Below, in pieces: positions 15,840 to 23,194 of a DNA stretch of 64,000 bases. This DNA is from an uncultured Candidatus Melainabacteria bacterium (GTDB taxonomy: Bacteria; Cyanobacteriota; Vampirovibrionia; Gastranaerophilales; Gastranaerophilaceae), in assembly GCA_934754655.1 (NCBI GenBank), contig CAKVIC010000005.1:1-64000 (forward strand), written 5' to 3'. Positions within the stretch are counted from its first letter, which is position 1. Every line of letters begins with the position of its first letter. The notes under the pieces are model-generated. The model was given only the letters and a program-made list of their open reading frames with translations. It ran no database searches and had not been told where the DNA came from. Both the position numbers and the translations under genes were made by a program.

Positions 15840-17189
15840 CTATATTATACCTTGAGCAATCATAGCATCAGCTACTTTATTAAATGCTGCAATATTTGCA
15901 CCAGATAAATAATCAGTTCCTAAACCATATTTATCAGCAGTATCTTTGCAGGTTTTAAAAATGTTTGTCATTATTCTATCAAGTTTTTCATCAACCTCTT
16001 CAAATGTCCAAGAATATCTCATTGAATTTTGGCTCATTTCTAATGCGGAAGTTGCAACTCCGCCTGCATTTGCAGCTTTAGCCGGAGCGTGTAAAACTTT
16101 ATTTTGTTGTAAATAATGTATAGCATCAATTTCTGTAGGCATATTTGCACCTTCGCCAACTGCAATAACTCCGTTATTAACAAGAATTTTGGCAGTTTCT
16201 AAGTTAATATCATTTTGAGTTGCGCAAGGCAATACAATGTCAGCTTTAATCGTGTAAACTTTTGGAGTTGAATCTTTGGTATTTTCCAAATATTCTGCAC
16301 CTGGGTATTTTTTTAGATATTCTTTAATTCTTAAACGTTCAACCTCTTTAATACGTTTGATTTCATCTAAGTCAATTCCGTTTTTGTCATAAATACAGCC
16401 GTTAGAATCACTCATAGCGATGACTTTTGCGCCTAACTCTATTGCTTTTTGAGCTGCATAAATAGCAACATTTCCTGAACCGGAAATAGTTACCGTTTTA
16501 TTTTCAAAGTTCAAGCCGTTAGCTTTAAGCATTTCACGCATAAAATAAATTAATCCAAAGCCGGTGGCCTCTTTTCTAGCTAAAGAACCGCCATAAGATA
16601 AACCTTTGCCGGTTAAAACGCCAGCTTCGTAGACATTTCGAATTTTTCTATATTGTCCAAATAAATAGCCGATTTCTCTTGCTCCAACACCAATATCGCC
16701 GGCAGGAACATCTAAATTATGTCCGATGTGCCTTTGTAATTCGTTCATAAAACTTTGACAAAATCTCATTATTTCATTATCAGATTTTCCTTTTGGATTA
16801 AAATCAGAACCACCTTTTGCGCCACCGATAGGCAAACCTGTAAGAGCATTTTTAAATACTTGTTCAAATCCCAAAAATTTCATAATGCTTTGATTAACGC
16901 TTTCGTGGAATCTAAGCCCACCTTTATAAGGTCCAATGCTGCCATTAAATTGGACACGAAAACCTCTATTAATATGTACGACATTATTGTCATCAACCCA
17001 AGGGACTCTGAAGGTTATAATTCTTTCAGGTTCGACCATTCTTTCAAGTAATGCTACTTTCTCAAATTCTTTGTGAGAATCTATAATCGGAGTTAAAGTT
17101 TCTAAAACCTCGCGCACAGACTGGATAAATTCTTTTTCATTAGAATTTTTCTCTTCAACATTTTTTATAACTTTTTCAATATAATTCAT
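15840..17189 (-). CDS. gdhA: NADP-type glutamate dehydrogenase
   Basis: Encodes 449 residues from ATG 17189, which has GAGG six bases upstream; a GTG at 17201 would include that site. It converts 2-oxoglutarate and ammonia to glutamate. The substrate-site signature LPIGGAKGGSDFNPKG, the dinucleotide motif SGSGNVAIYAAQKA and the conserved AANAGGVATSALEM are all present. Length and order match the hexameric bacterial GDH family. It is monocistronic, ending at the strong palindrome. Confidence 0.96.
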   Translation of the reverse strand: MNYIEKVIKNVEEKNSNEKEFIQSVREVLETLTPIIDSHKEFEKVALLERMVEPERIITFRVPWVDDNNVVHINRGFRVQFNGSIGPYKGGLRFHESVNQSIMKFLGFEQVFKNALTGLPIGGAKGGSDFNPKGKSDNEIMRFCQSFMNELQRHIGHNLDVPAGDIGVGAREIGYLFGQYRKIRNVYEAGVLTGKGLSYGGSLARKEATGFGLIYFMREMLKANGLNFENKTVTISGSGNVAIYAAQKAIELGAKVIAMSDSNGCIYDKNGIDLDEIKRIKEVERLRIKEYLKKYPGAEYLENTKDSTPKVYTIKADIVLPCATQNDINLETAKILVNNGVIAVGEGANMPTEIDAIHYLQQNKVLHAPAKAANAGGVATSALEMSQNSMRYSWTFEEVDEKLDRIMTNIFKTCKDTADKYGLGTDYLSGANIAAFNKVADAMIAQGII

Positions 17190-17346
17190 CGCCATCCTCA
17201 CTTCCTTTTGATGTTTTGAATTATAGCATTAAATAAGGGGCTACGTTATTAAGTTTTTATTAAGATTTAAGGTTGATATTTTTCTTATTAATTGCTTGCA
17301 AGAAGTTTTGTTTATGTTAGCATGTTTTAACAAGGAGACATTTATT

Positions 17347-17649
17347 ATGAAAAATTATGAGTTATTAACAATTTTTAAACCAAGCTTAGATTCTGAAGAA
17401 TTGGATAAGCTTATTGAAAGTATTTCTGAAGAGATTAAATCTTATAAAGGTTCAGTATCTTCTGTAGAAAAAATGGGACGTAAAAAATTAGCTTACGATT
17501 TACAAAGCTACAGAGACGGCTATTTTGTAAATATGCAATTACAAGTTCCAGCAGAGTCAATTGTTGAATTTAAGAAAAGTCTTAAACTTAACGAAAATGT
17601 ATTAAGATTTATGTTTATGGAAGTTTCAAAGAAAGCTCAGGCGGTATAA
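17347..17649 (+). CDS. rpsF: 30S ribosomal protein S6
   Basis: Encodes 100 residues from ATG 17347, with AAGGAG upstream. An in-frame TTG/ATG run back to 17296 lacks support. It has the S6 signatures YELLTIFKPSL at the start and GRKKLAYDLQSYRDGYF in the middle. It binds 16S rRNA together with S18. First gene of the usual rpsF-ssb-rpsR operon; the gap to ssb is only 2 nt. Confidence 0.97.
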   Translation: MKNYELLTIFKPSLDSEELDKLIESISEEIKSYKGSVSSVEKMGRKKLAYDLQSYRDGYFVNMQLQVPAESIVEFKKSLKLNENVLRFMFMEVSKKAQAV

Positions 17650-17651
17650 GT

Positions 17652-18050
17652 ATGTCATTTGCAAAAGCAGTTGTAACTGGTATTGTTTTTAGAGCTCCAG
17701 AGAAGCGTTTTACTCAAAATAATGTTCCAGTATCATCATTTGTTTTAAACATTGGTGATAGAGAGGAAATGCTTATTAGAGTTATCGTAAGACGTAACGC
17801 TTTAGACGAGATTGTTTCATCAATTTCTAAAGATGATAAAGTTTTGGTAGAGGGAAGATTACAAATAACTTCTGTTAAATCTGATTCAGGTGCTGAACGC
17901 AAAGTTTTTGAAATTGATGCTTCTACAATTGAATTATTTAGCGGAACATCTTCTGTCGTTCAAAGTTCTTCAAGTGATGGTGATATAGTCAAATTTTCGC
18001 AAGAAGAATTTTCAGAAGAATTAATTGGTGAAGATGAAATTCCATTTTAG
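17652..18050 (+). CDS. ssb: single-stranded DNA-binding protein
   Basis: Encodes 132 residues, an OB fold with FTQNNVPVSSFVLNI, a VEGRLQI strand, and the acidic C-terminal tip ending GEDEIPF that recruits partner proteins. The RxxW-type aromatic region is less conserved than in E. coli SSB, and the internal linker is short (about 30 residues), as in many non-proteobacterial SSBs. Its position between rpsF and rpsR is the conserved bacterial arrangement. Confidence 0.93.
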   Translation: MSFAKAVVTGIVFRAPEKRFTQNNVPVSSFVLNIGDREEMLIRVIVRRNALDEIVSSISKDDKVLVEGRLQITSVKSDSGAERKVFEIDASTIELFSGTSSVVQSSSSDGDIVKFSQEEFSEELIGEDEIPF

Positions 18051-18093
18051 GAATTAATATAGTAATTATATAGGCTAGAAAGGCAAATAAAAA

Positions 18094-18327
18094 ATGGCAA
18101 GACAAGATATGAATGATAGAAAAAAACGTAAAACATGCAGTTTTTGCGCAGATCATGTTGAGTATATTGATTATAAAGATGCATCAAAATTGAAAAGATA
18201 CTTAACAGAAGCAGGCAAAATTATTCCAAGACGTGTAACAGGTAACTGTGCAATGCACCAAAGAATGATTGCTAAAGCTATTAAAAGAGCTAGAGAAGCT
18301 GCAATTATTAATTATGTTTTTGATTAA
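18094..18327 (+). CDS. rpsR: 30S ribosomal protein S18
   Basis: Encodes 77 residues. The N-terminus RKKRKTCSFCADHVEYIDYKD keeps a CxxC pair found in one S18 type. The end GNCAMHQRMIAKAIKRARE is diagnostic. S18 pairs with S6 on the platform of the small subunit. Last gene of the operon, followed by a terminator at 18337-18380. Confidence 0.97.
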   Translation: MARQDMNDRKKRKTCSFCADHVEYIDYKDASKLKRYLTEAGKIIPRRVTGNCAMHQRMIAKAIKRAREAAIINYVFD

Positions 18328-18336
18328 TTAGATTTA

Positions 18337-18380
18337 TAAAACACAGTTTACTTGATTTTATTTAAGTAACTGTGTTTTTT
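18337..18380 (+). terminator. terminator of rpsF-ssb-rpsR
   Basis: AAAACACAGTTTACTT pairs with AAGTAACTGTGTTTT with a one-base bulge, followed by T residues. Confidence 0.85.
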
Positions 18381-18407
18381 GTCTGAAAATTTAAGGAAGG
18401 GTAAAAC

Positions 18408-18596
18408 ATGGATAATAAAATCACAATCAGATCTGATAGAGAAACTGATTATACATTTCAATATAAAGGTGAAGATGTTGTTTTAAAATCTGGTAGTATT
18501 TTAAGTATAGCTGATGGTCTTTCAGAAGTTGTGCTTCCTACCTGCGTGATGAAAATTGTTAAAAATTTAATTATAATAAAAGATGATGCAAAATAA
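18408..18596 (+). CDS. small hypothetical protein
   Basis: Encodes 62 residues with a good ribosome-binding site (AAGGAAGGG) before ATG. The composition is all-beta with a short turn (QYKGEDVVLKSGSILSI) and one Cys near the end (PTCVMKIVKN). It has its own terminator at 18633-18681. No family is recognised. Its gene structure and isolation between terminators suggest a real, separately transcribed small protein. Confidence 0.6.
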   Translation: MDNKITIRSDRETDYTFQYKGEDVVLKSGSILSIADGLSEVVLPTCVMKIVKNLIIIKDDAK

Positions 18597-18632
18597 AATT
18601 GAATTTATAGAATTTTTTGTATCTAACAGTTT

Positions 18633-18681
18633 ATAATAAAAGCGAGGAATTCAAATTTGAAATTCTCGCTTTATTATTATT
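18633..18681 (+). terminator. terminator after the 62-residue gene
   Basis: A long hairpin: ATAATAAAAGCGAGGAATT pairs with AATTCTCGCTTTATTATTAT around CAAATTTGA, with a mismatch or two. It could also act on the opposite strand. Confidence 0.7.
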
Positions 18682-18725
18682 TATAAAATTCGTCTTAATG
18701 TTTCTTAATATTTTATCAAAAAATA

Positions 18726-18762
18726 GCAATTTTTTTTCTTTATATGACTTTATATATATAAG
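18726..18762 (+). promoter_or_regulatory. bipartite promoter-like element, copy 2
   Basis: GCAATTTTT, 12 nt, ACTTTATATATATAAG, located 38 nt before the ribbon-helix-helix start codon. Same layout as copies at 7571, 21071, 21629 and 55802. Confidence 0.6.
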
Positions 18763-18799
18763 ATATAAAAAACAACTATATAATAAAGGAGAAATAAAT

Positions 18800-18988
18800 A
18801 TGGCAAGAGTACTAATTTCAATGCCCGAGGAATTTTTGGACAGAATCGACCAAGTAGCAGTGGGCGAAAATCGCACACGTTCAGAGTTGATTAGGGAAGC
18901 TTTGCGTACATATATGTACAAAAGTAGAGTAAAATCTACCACATTGGCTTCAAAAAATGCAGCAATTCTTGAGGCGCTACTAGGCTAA
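18800..18988 (+). CDS. ribbon-helix-helix (CopG/MetJ-type) DNA-binding protein
   Basis: Encodes 62 residues from ATG 18800, with AAAGGAG at good spacing; longer in-frame starts are upstream of the promoter element and rejected. The N-terminal strand ARVLISMPEEFLDRID and helix pair NRTRSELIREALRTYM form a classic RHH fold. Such proteins are dimeric repressors or antitoxins. No toxin gene follows; instead a ~140-nt, hairpin-rich untranslated stretch ends in a terminator. It may autoregulate through the element at 18726-18762. Confidence 0.8.
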   Translation: MARVLISMPEEFLDRIDQVAVGENRTRSELIREALRTYMYKSRVKSTTLASKNAAILEALLG

Positions 18989-19009
18989 ACTTGGAGTTTT
19001 GAATTTTGT

Positions 19010-19130
19010 TCAATGCGTTTGTAATGCAGATTTGCAGACGTATTTGGATAAGATAAGGCGGTGGAGCATGTTGCTGATTGAATATAATTAGCAATTTGAG
19101 ACTACTCAAGTGGGAAATAAGAATATGGGA
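19010..19130 (+). ncRNA. candidate structured RNA in the 3' region of the RHH gene
   Basis: No ORF. TGCGTTTGTA pairs with TGCAGACGTA (10 pairs, three of them G-U) around a 9-nt loop. TTGCTGATT pairs with AATTAGCAA around GAATAT. GGTGG and CTACT can close the second hairpin. The block ends at the terminator at 19134-19163. It could be a 3'UTR-derived small RNA or a leader; no known RNA family is recognised. Confidence 0.35.
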
Positions 19131-19133
19131 AGA

Positions 19134-19163
19134 AAAAAATGGCTTATTTTAAGCCATTTTTTT
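19134..19163 (+). terminator. rho-independent terminator
   Basis: AAAAAATGGCTTA pairs with TAAGCCATTTTTT, followed by T residues. It ends the RHH transcript. Confidence 0.85.
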
Positions 19164-19253
19164 ATGCTTTATGTTATTGTAACAAAAATCCAAAGTTGCA
19201 AACATTTTTATCTTAATTAATTGAAAATCTAGTAAATGAGGATGCAGAAAAAG

Positions 19254-19504
19254 TCGAAAAATGACAGGCGGGAGCGGGAGTTGCGTAGCAACTCATTCCC
19301 GCAATTTTTCGAACAATTCTTGGTTATCGGCGTTAAACGAGTTTTGGATTGCTTTCGCAATCCTACCACTCTCTGCCGATAATCCGCTTTTTCAAATCCG
19401 ACCTAAGGTGTGTGAAAGTCAGGTCGTGTGCGGGATAGCACACAACCTGACTTGAAACCGTTCCCCAGAGTTTGCAGGGAAAACAATAGTTTTTCCGCAA
19501 ACTC
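19254..19504. repeat. array of four large nested hairpins
   Basis: Four consecutive inverted repeats in a GC-richer patch without an ORF. Hairpin 1 at 19254-19312: TCGAAAAAT/ATTTTTCGA enclosing GAGTTGC/GCAACTC. Hairpin 2 at 19324-19382: TTATCGGC/GCCGATAA enclosing GGATTGC/GCAATCC. Hairpin 3 at 19416-19453: AAGTCAGGT/ACCTGACTT enclosing GTGTGC/GCACAC. Hairpin 4 at 19468-19504: GAGTTTGC/GCAAACTC enclosing GGAAAAC/GTTTTTCC. Each has an outer and an inner stem. Purpose unknown. The rest of 19164-19541 shows nothing else recognisable. Confidence 0.75.
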
Positions 19505-19541
19505 AAATCGTAATGAAATTGTAAAAAAACTATTCAAAAAA

Positions 19542-19686
19542 ACGCAATTGTAACGAATTGTAACAAAATTTACAAAATTTTACAAAAGGCTGAAACTCAA
19601 TTATAATGCCCTATATGATATGATATGATATGATGTGATGGGCTCACTATGAACCCCTAAAGTTTTCAAAAAATATGCCGTTAATT
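19542..19686 (+). promoter_or_regulatory. duplicated promoter/5' leader element, copy A
   Basis: Nearly identical to 45905-46047. It holds a strong sigma-70 type promoter (TTTACA 19579-19584, 17-nt spacer, TATAAT 19602-19607), then CCC, a run of TATGA pentanucleotides (one unit altered), and a four-codon mini-ORF ATG AAC CCC TAA. Downstream similarity ends near 19686, where a gene fragment begins. Confidence 0.75.
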
Positions 19687-19729
19687 AACTATTGATAATA
19701 AATTTATTCCTGCAGGTCATAAAATTAAA

Positions 19730-20248
19730 ATGAGTAGTAAAGAAGATGTAAAAGGTCAAAATATTGGTAGAAATTTGGCAGCTAATATTAACAATTTTTC
19801 TAAATCAAAAAATGCTAAACTTTCTGAAGGCGTTAATGTTGCGAAAAATTCAATTGAGAATGTAAATTCTAAATTAGAAGAAGTTGATAGTAAAACTGCG
19901 TGGTCGGCTATTGATATATGTAAACTTTATTCACAGAATGGAGATGAGTTATTAAAAACCTTGGTCAATATGAAAAAAGATGGCGTTGAAGTTCCAATGG
20001 AAACAATTCAAAATTTTATGCGTAATTTTTATATACAGGGTGATAATATGATAAAACAAGTTTATGGAAAAGAGCCAATACCAAAAGATATTAAAAATAT
20101 TAAAGAAAACTATCGAGTGGACGTCCATGATGCTAAATTGCATACTGACAATGGAACACGACCAAATTCTCAATATCAAGATAAATGGAATAAAGATTTT
20201 AATGAATTTTATCAAGTAGTAAGTGGCTTGCCAATGCAATTTGAATAA
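19730..20248 (+). CDS. hypothetical protein, probably 5'-truncated
   Basis: Encodes 172 residues from ATG 19730, but no ribosome-binding site precedes it. The frame is open back to 19685, reading IDNKFIPAGHKIK directly into the Met, as though the true N-terminus was lost when the gene joined the promoter element at 19542-19686. The protein is helical, Asn/Lys-rich and without membrane segments. It has a hydrophobic-helix stretch near 60 (WSAIDICKLY) and a C-terminal QDKWNKDFNEFYQ region. No family is recognised. A strong terminator follows. Confidence 0.45.
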   Translation: MSSKEDVKGQNIGRNLAANINNFSKSKNAKLSEGVNVAKNSIENVNSKLEEVDSKTAWSAIDICKLYSQNGDELLKTLVNMKKDGVEVPMETIQNFMRNFYIQGDNMIKQVYGKEPIPKDIKNIKENYRVDVHDAKLHTDNGTRPNSQYQDKWNKDFNEFYQVVSGLPMQFE

Positions 20249-20255
20249 TATTATT

Positions 20256-20286
20256 ACCCCAAGGATGACTAAAAGTCATCCTTGGG
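20256..20286 (+). terminator. rho-independent terminator
   Basis: A perfect 14-bp stem CCCCAAGGATGACT/AGTCATCCTTGGGG with an AAA loop. T-rich sequence follows within ten bases. Confidence 0.85.
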
Positions 20287-20317
20287 GCTTTGAATATTTT
20301 TTTGAGAACGTATTATT

Positions 20318-20378
20318 TGTCATGAGTCACTCGTTTCAGCATCTCGTTGGCGTTGAACCTTGCGCTAAGCAGGTTATT
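20318..20378 (-). repeat. dispersed 'TCATGCTGAA...TTTCAGCATCTC' repeat
   Basis: Matches the common intergenic repeat with core TCGTTTCAGCATCTC. Further copies lie at about 21295-21345, 21357-21413 and 21508-21540. It contains an imperfect inverted repeat (GCTGAA...TTCAGC). Mobile or structural intergenic sequence, not coding. Confidence 0.75.
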
Positions 20379-20439
20379 TATTTTAAACTTTTCATGATAT
20401 AATTTTTGTGTTAGAAAAAAACAAACGAGGGGTGTATTA

Positions 20440-20760
20440 ATGAAAATTGGGTTTAATCCTGCAATAAAGAATCAAAACATGTATAACACAAAACGTAACG
20501 CCAGCGAGCATACTAGCATTTCTAACAACCAATTAGCGTTCAAAAAAATCAATCAAGAGTTTTATAACAAAGCACAAAAATCATACAATTGGTTTAAAGA
20601 TGTTACTTCTGAATGGTATGAATCGTTAACTGATGCCGTTATATGGGATGACATACCAAAGCAAGATGCTTTAGATACAATGAATGCTGTACGTAAATGG
20701 GTAAAAAAAGAGAGTTTCGCAGTCTTTGAACGCAAATATAACTATTTCAAAAATTATTAA
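20440..20760 (+). CDS. small lineage-specific protein with FKK-type N-terminal motif
   Basis: Encodes 106 residues with ribosome-binding site GAGGGG before ATG. The Asn-rich N-terminus ends in NNQLAFKKI (residue ~33), matching the motif seen on other lineage-specific proteins here. A Trp-rich helical part follows (YNWFKDVTSEWYESL; AVRKWVKKE). No signal peptide. It converges on a membrane-protein fragment. No function recognised. Confidence 0.55.
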   Translation: MKIGFNPAIKNQNMYNTKRNASEHTSISNNQLAFKKINQEFYNKAQKSYNWFKDVTSEWYESLTDAVIWDDIPKQDALDTMNAVRKWVKKESFAVFERKYNYFKNY

Positions 20761-21026
20761 TCAAATAACATATTATTGAATTTATTATTAACAAAATTGC
20801 CAATACCTGTGCCTAACATAGAGCCTGTAATTCCAAATATTTTTGAGCCAAGCGCACCACAATAACCTGATAAAGTAATTGAACCTAAAAGATTTGTTGC
20901 AGATTTTGCAGTTGCTTCAAAAATATTTTCACCATTTGTAATATCTGATAAAACATCTATACCTTCGACAGCACCAAGCGCTAAAACGCCTAATTTAGGT
21001 GTTCTTGTCAATGCTCTTGCTGTTAA
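20757..21026 (-). pseudogene. C-terminal fragment of a lineage-specific membrane protein
   Basis: About 85 codons without a good start: the only initiator is TTG 21011 without a ribosome-binding site, and a stop lies a few codons upstream. The segment TRTPKLGVLALGAVEGIDVL is closely matched by EPSKLGVFVLGTVEGIDIL in the fragment at 55910-56155. It then has two Gly/Leu-rich helices. A promoter-like element (21071-21108) is still present upstream, so the 5' part of the gene seems to have been deleted. Confidence 0.55.
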
Positions 21027-21070
21027 ATATCATTACTACTTTTTCCTGATTTCAAGCATGAAAGCTACAC

Positions 21071-21108
21071 TAACATATTTATAAAGTTTTTTTCGACACA
21101 AAAATTGC
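21071..21108 (-). promoter_or_regulatory. bipartite promoter-like element, copy 3
   Basis: Minus strand GCAATTTTT, 12 nt, ACTTTATAAATATGTTA. It points at the truncated gene ending at 20757. Confidence 0.55.
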
Positions 21109-21140
21109 ACAATGAGAAAAAATCGTTACAATTGCTTTAG

Positions 21141-21183
21141 CGGATTTGCGGACGGAATGAATGAAATGAATTCCGGATAGCGA
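21141..21183 (+). repeat. dispersed GC-rich repeat, inverted relative to 47965-48016
   Basis: Begins CGGATTTGCGGACGGAATGA and ends TTCCGGATAGCGA. The reverse complement of 47965-48016 is the same except for a different short middle. The surrounding 21109-21290 is GC-rich for this genome and holds further short hairpins (GTGG/CCAC near 21200, CCCGCC/GGCGGG near 21235). No gene is seen in 21109-21628 apart from repeats. Confidence 0.7.
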
Positions 21184-21294
21184 ACAGATTGAGCCGACTG
21201 TGGTGAAGCCACTAAGGCGAAACTCCCGCCCCGCCGATGGCGGGTACGGGCGCGCGGAGCAAATCCAAGACACGGATTTAAAATAAAACAATTT

Positions 21295-21540
21295 ATCATG
21301 AATCACTCGTTTTAACATCTCATTAATGCAAAACCTTTGCGCAAATTGTGTTTTTTTGTCATGCTGAACTCGTTTCAGCATCTCACCAAAGTAAAATCTT
21401 GCGCCAAGCAAACAATCTACCGAAATTCTCCACAGTTCATTTGTCAGATTCTGAAATAAATTCAGGATGACAGTGGAAAATAAATCGGACTGACGACGAG
21501 AATGAGCATTGTCATGCTGAAACTAGTGGCTCATGACAAT
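21295..21540 (-). repeat. cluster of dispersed 'TCATGCTGAACTCGTTTCAGCATCTC' repeats
   Basis: Three partial to full copies (about 21295-21345, 21357-21413 and 21508-21540). Translation of this repeat gives the familiar spurious EMLKRVQHD-type ORF, so the 110-codon ORF at 21079-21411 is not accepted as a gene. Confidence 0.75.
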
Positions 21541-21628
21541 TTCATTTATATCATCAGTTTACAACCTAAATTTTGCCCTAAATTTCAATTTAAAATATGA
21601 AGATTTGTAACAATATATATACAGTGGT

Positions 21629-21667
21629 GAAATTTAATATTCTTAAAAAACTTTATATATATGTAAG
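21629..21667 (+). promoter_or_regulatory. bipartite promoter-like element, copy 4
   Basis: GAAATTTAA (variant first box), 12 nt, ACTTTATATATATGTAAG. It lies 89 nt before the 57-residue gene at 21757. The second box is identical to copy 5 at 55802. Confidence 0.6.
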
Positions 21668-21756
21668 CAATGTAAGATATGTTAAGCAGATGATATAAAA
21701 AATGCAAACCACTTAGCAGGTTCTTATTTTGCTGAAAAAATTAAGAGAGGCAAAAA

Positions 21757-21930
21757 ATGGCAGTACTTGAAGCATACAACATAAACGCAATGGCAACTCA
21801 AATTTCTAAAGAATTTTTTATTAATGAGGTTCCGGCTGAAGATAAATCTCAAGTATTGATTGATGAAATGAGATTATTCGCAATGGATATGAAATCTCGT
21901 GTAACATTTATTTCAAGAGTAAAAAAATAA
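21757..21930 (+). CDS. 57-residue hypothetical protein
   Basis: ATG 21757 with AGAGAGG seven bases upstream, stop at 21930. The sequence starts MAVLEAYNINAMATQISK and ends in a basic helix (MKSRVTFISRVKK). It is soluble and helical. A promoter-like element (21629) lies upstream and a terminator (21971) downstream, so it is a complete single-gene unit. Function unknown. Confidence 0.6.
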   Translation: MAVLEAYNINAMATQISKEFFINEVPAEDKSQVLIDEMRLFAMDMKSRVTFISRVKK

Positions 21931-21970
21931 TTTACTTGTGTAAATTTTAATAATTAATAAATTTTTATTT

Positions 21971-21998
21971 AAAACGTATTTTTTAATACGTTTTTTTT
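21971..21998 (+). terminator. rho-independent terminator
   Basis: AAAACGTATT/AATACGTTTT stem with a TTTT loop and a T tail. Confidence 0.9.
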
Positions 21999-22045
21999 GT
22001 TATTTTTGATTTATAATTTTGTTTAATAACAATCAAGGTTAAAAA

Positions 22046-22621
22046 ATGACAATTTGTATTTTTTCAGGAACTTTTAATCCAATTCACAACGGTCATATTA
22101 AAATGGCTGATTTTGCGCTGAAAAACTTTAATTTTGATAAAATCATTTTTATACCGGCATATATCCCGCCACACAAACAAGTCGGGTTAGATTTAGCACA
22201 ACATAGATTATCTATGGTAAAAATTGCAACTTCAATAAATCCTCGTTTTGAGGTTTCTGATATTGAGTATAAAGAAAATGCGCCATCTTATAGTGTAAAT
22301 ACCGTTAAAAAAATAATAAAAAAATATAATATAAAAGAGCGTTTAAATTTTATTATAGGAACTGATGCTTTTAAAAAAATTGAAAGTTGGTATCATTCTG
22401 ATGAATTAAAAAATCTTGTGCATTTTATCGTTTTCCCTCGAATTGGTGATGATATTGAAAGTATAAAAAGTGAATTTAAACAAAAGGGTTGGGATTTTGA
22501 GATTTTAGAGTGTGATTTTTTTAATGTTTCATCAACAGAAATAAGAAAAAATTTTTCAAGTAATCAAATAGATAAGAAGGTTAAGGATTATATAAATGGG
22601 CATGATTTATACAGAAATTGA
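22046..22621 (+). CDS. nadD: nicotinate-nucleotide adenylyltransferase
   Basis: Encodes 191 residues. Nucleotidyltransferase motif SGTFNPIHNGH at the start (HxGH site), KQVGLDLAQHRLSMVKIA, IGTDAFKKIESWYH in the middle, and the C-terminal SSTEIRKNF (ISxxxIR motif). It adenylates nicotinate mononucleotide in NAD synthesis. It overlaps yqeK by 26 nt, the same order as in Firmicutes. Confidence 0.95.
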   Translation: MTICIFSGTFNPIHNGHIKMADFALKNFNFDKIIFIPAYIPPHKQVGLDLAQHRLSMVKIATSINPRFEVSDIEYKENAPSYSVNTVKKIIKKYNIKERLNFIIGTDAFKKIESWYHSDELKNLVHFIVFPRIGDDIESIKSEFKQKGWDFEILECDFFNVSSTEIRKNFSSNQIDKKVKDYINGHDLYRN

Positions 22622-23180
22622 GCAGTACAAAATTTGGTTAAAAAATAATCTAACAGAAGAAAGGTATTTACATTCTTTGGGCACTGCAGAAGTTGCAAAA
22701 GAGCTTGCATTAAGATTTAATCTTGATGTTAAAAAAGCAGAGTTAGCGGGATTAATTCATGATTGCGCAAAATGTTTGGATAAGGATGCCCTTTTAGATT
22801 TGATGAAAAATTGTAAAACCTTATCAGAAGAAGAGTTAAACAATATAAAAACATATCATGCTCCGGCAGGAGAAGTTTTAGCTCAAAAAGAATTTGGAAT
22901 TGTGGATGAAGAAATTTTGTCTGCAATAAGGTGGCATACTATTGGCAAAATTGGAATGTCGGATTTTGATAAAATTATTTTTATAGCAGATAAAATTGAA
23001 ACCAAGACACGTCCGCAAGAATGGGTATTTCCTATTCGTGAGGCTCTAAATATAGGTTTAGATAACGCTATGTTGTGTTGTTTTTCAAATACTATAAAAA
23101 GTTTAGTTGACAGAAAATTGTATATATGTACTTCTACAATTGATATTTATAATGATATATTAGCAAAAATTAGTAAGTAA
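22596..23180 (+). CDS. yqeK: HD-superfamily hydrolase YqeK
   Basis: Encodes 194 residues. HD-domain metal ligands: His in RYLHSLGTAEVA, HD in LIHDCAKCLDKD, a YHAPAGEVLAQ segment and RWHTIGKIGMSDFDKI, with Asp in IADKIE. YqeK enzymes cut Ap4A symmetrically. The start ATG 22596 has AAGGA eight bases before; ATG 22602 is an alternative. Confidence 0.92.
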   Translation: MGMIYTEIEQYKIWLKNNLTEERYLHSLGTAEVAKELALRFNLDVKKAELAGLIHDCAKCLDKDALLDLMKNCKTLSEEELNNIKTYHAPAGEVLAQKEFGIVDEEILSAIRWHTIGKIGMSDFDKIIFIADKIETKTRPQEWVFPIREALNIGLDNAMLCCFSNTIKSLVDRKLYICTSTIDIYNDILAKISK

Positions 23181-23194
23181 TATTTTTTAAATAT

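Noticed and set aside
15840..17201. GTG start at 17201 for gdhA
   Set aside because: The GAGG ribosome-binding site lies inside this extension and fits ATG 17189.
19324..19382. Integron attC site
   Set aside because: There is a GTTAAAC-like heptamer near the first arm, but no paired complementary core, no cassette array and no integrase in the window.
21079..21411. 110-codon minus-strand ORF with EMLKRVQHD and EMLKRVIHD
   Set aside because: This is the familiar translation of a dispersed intergenic repeat; it spans three repeat units and a hairpin-rich patch and has no ribosome-binding site.
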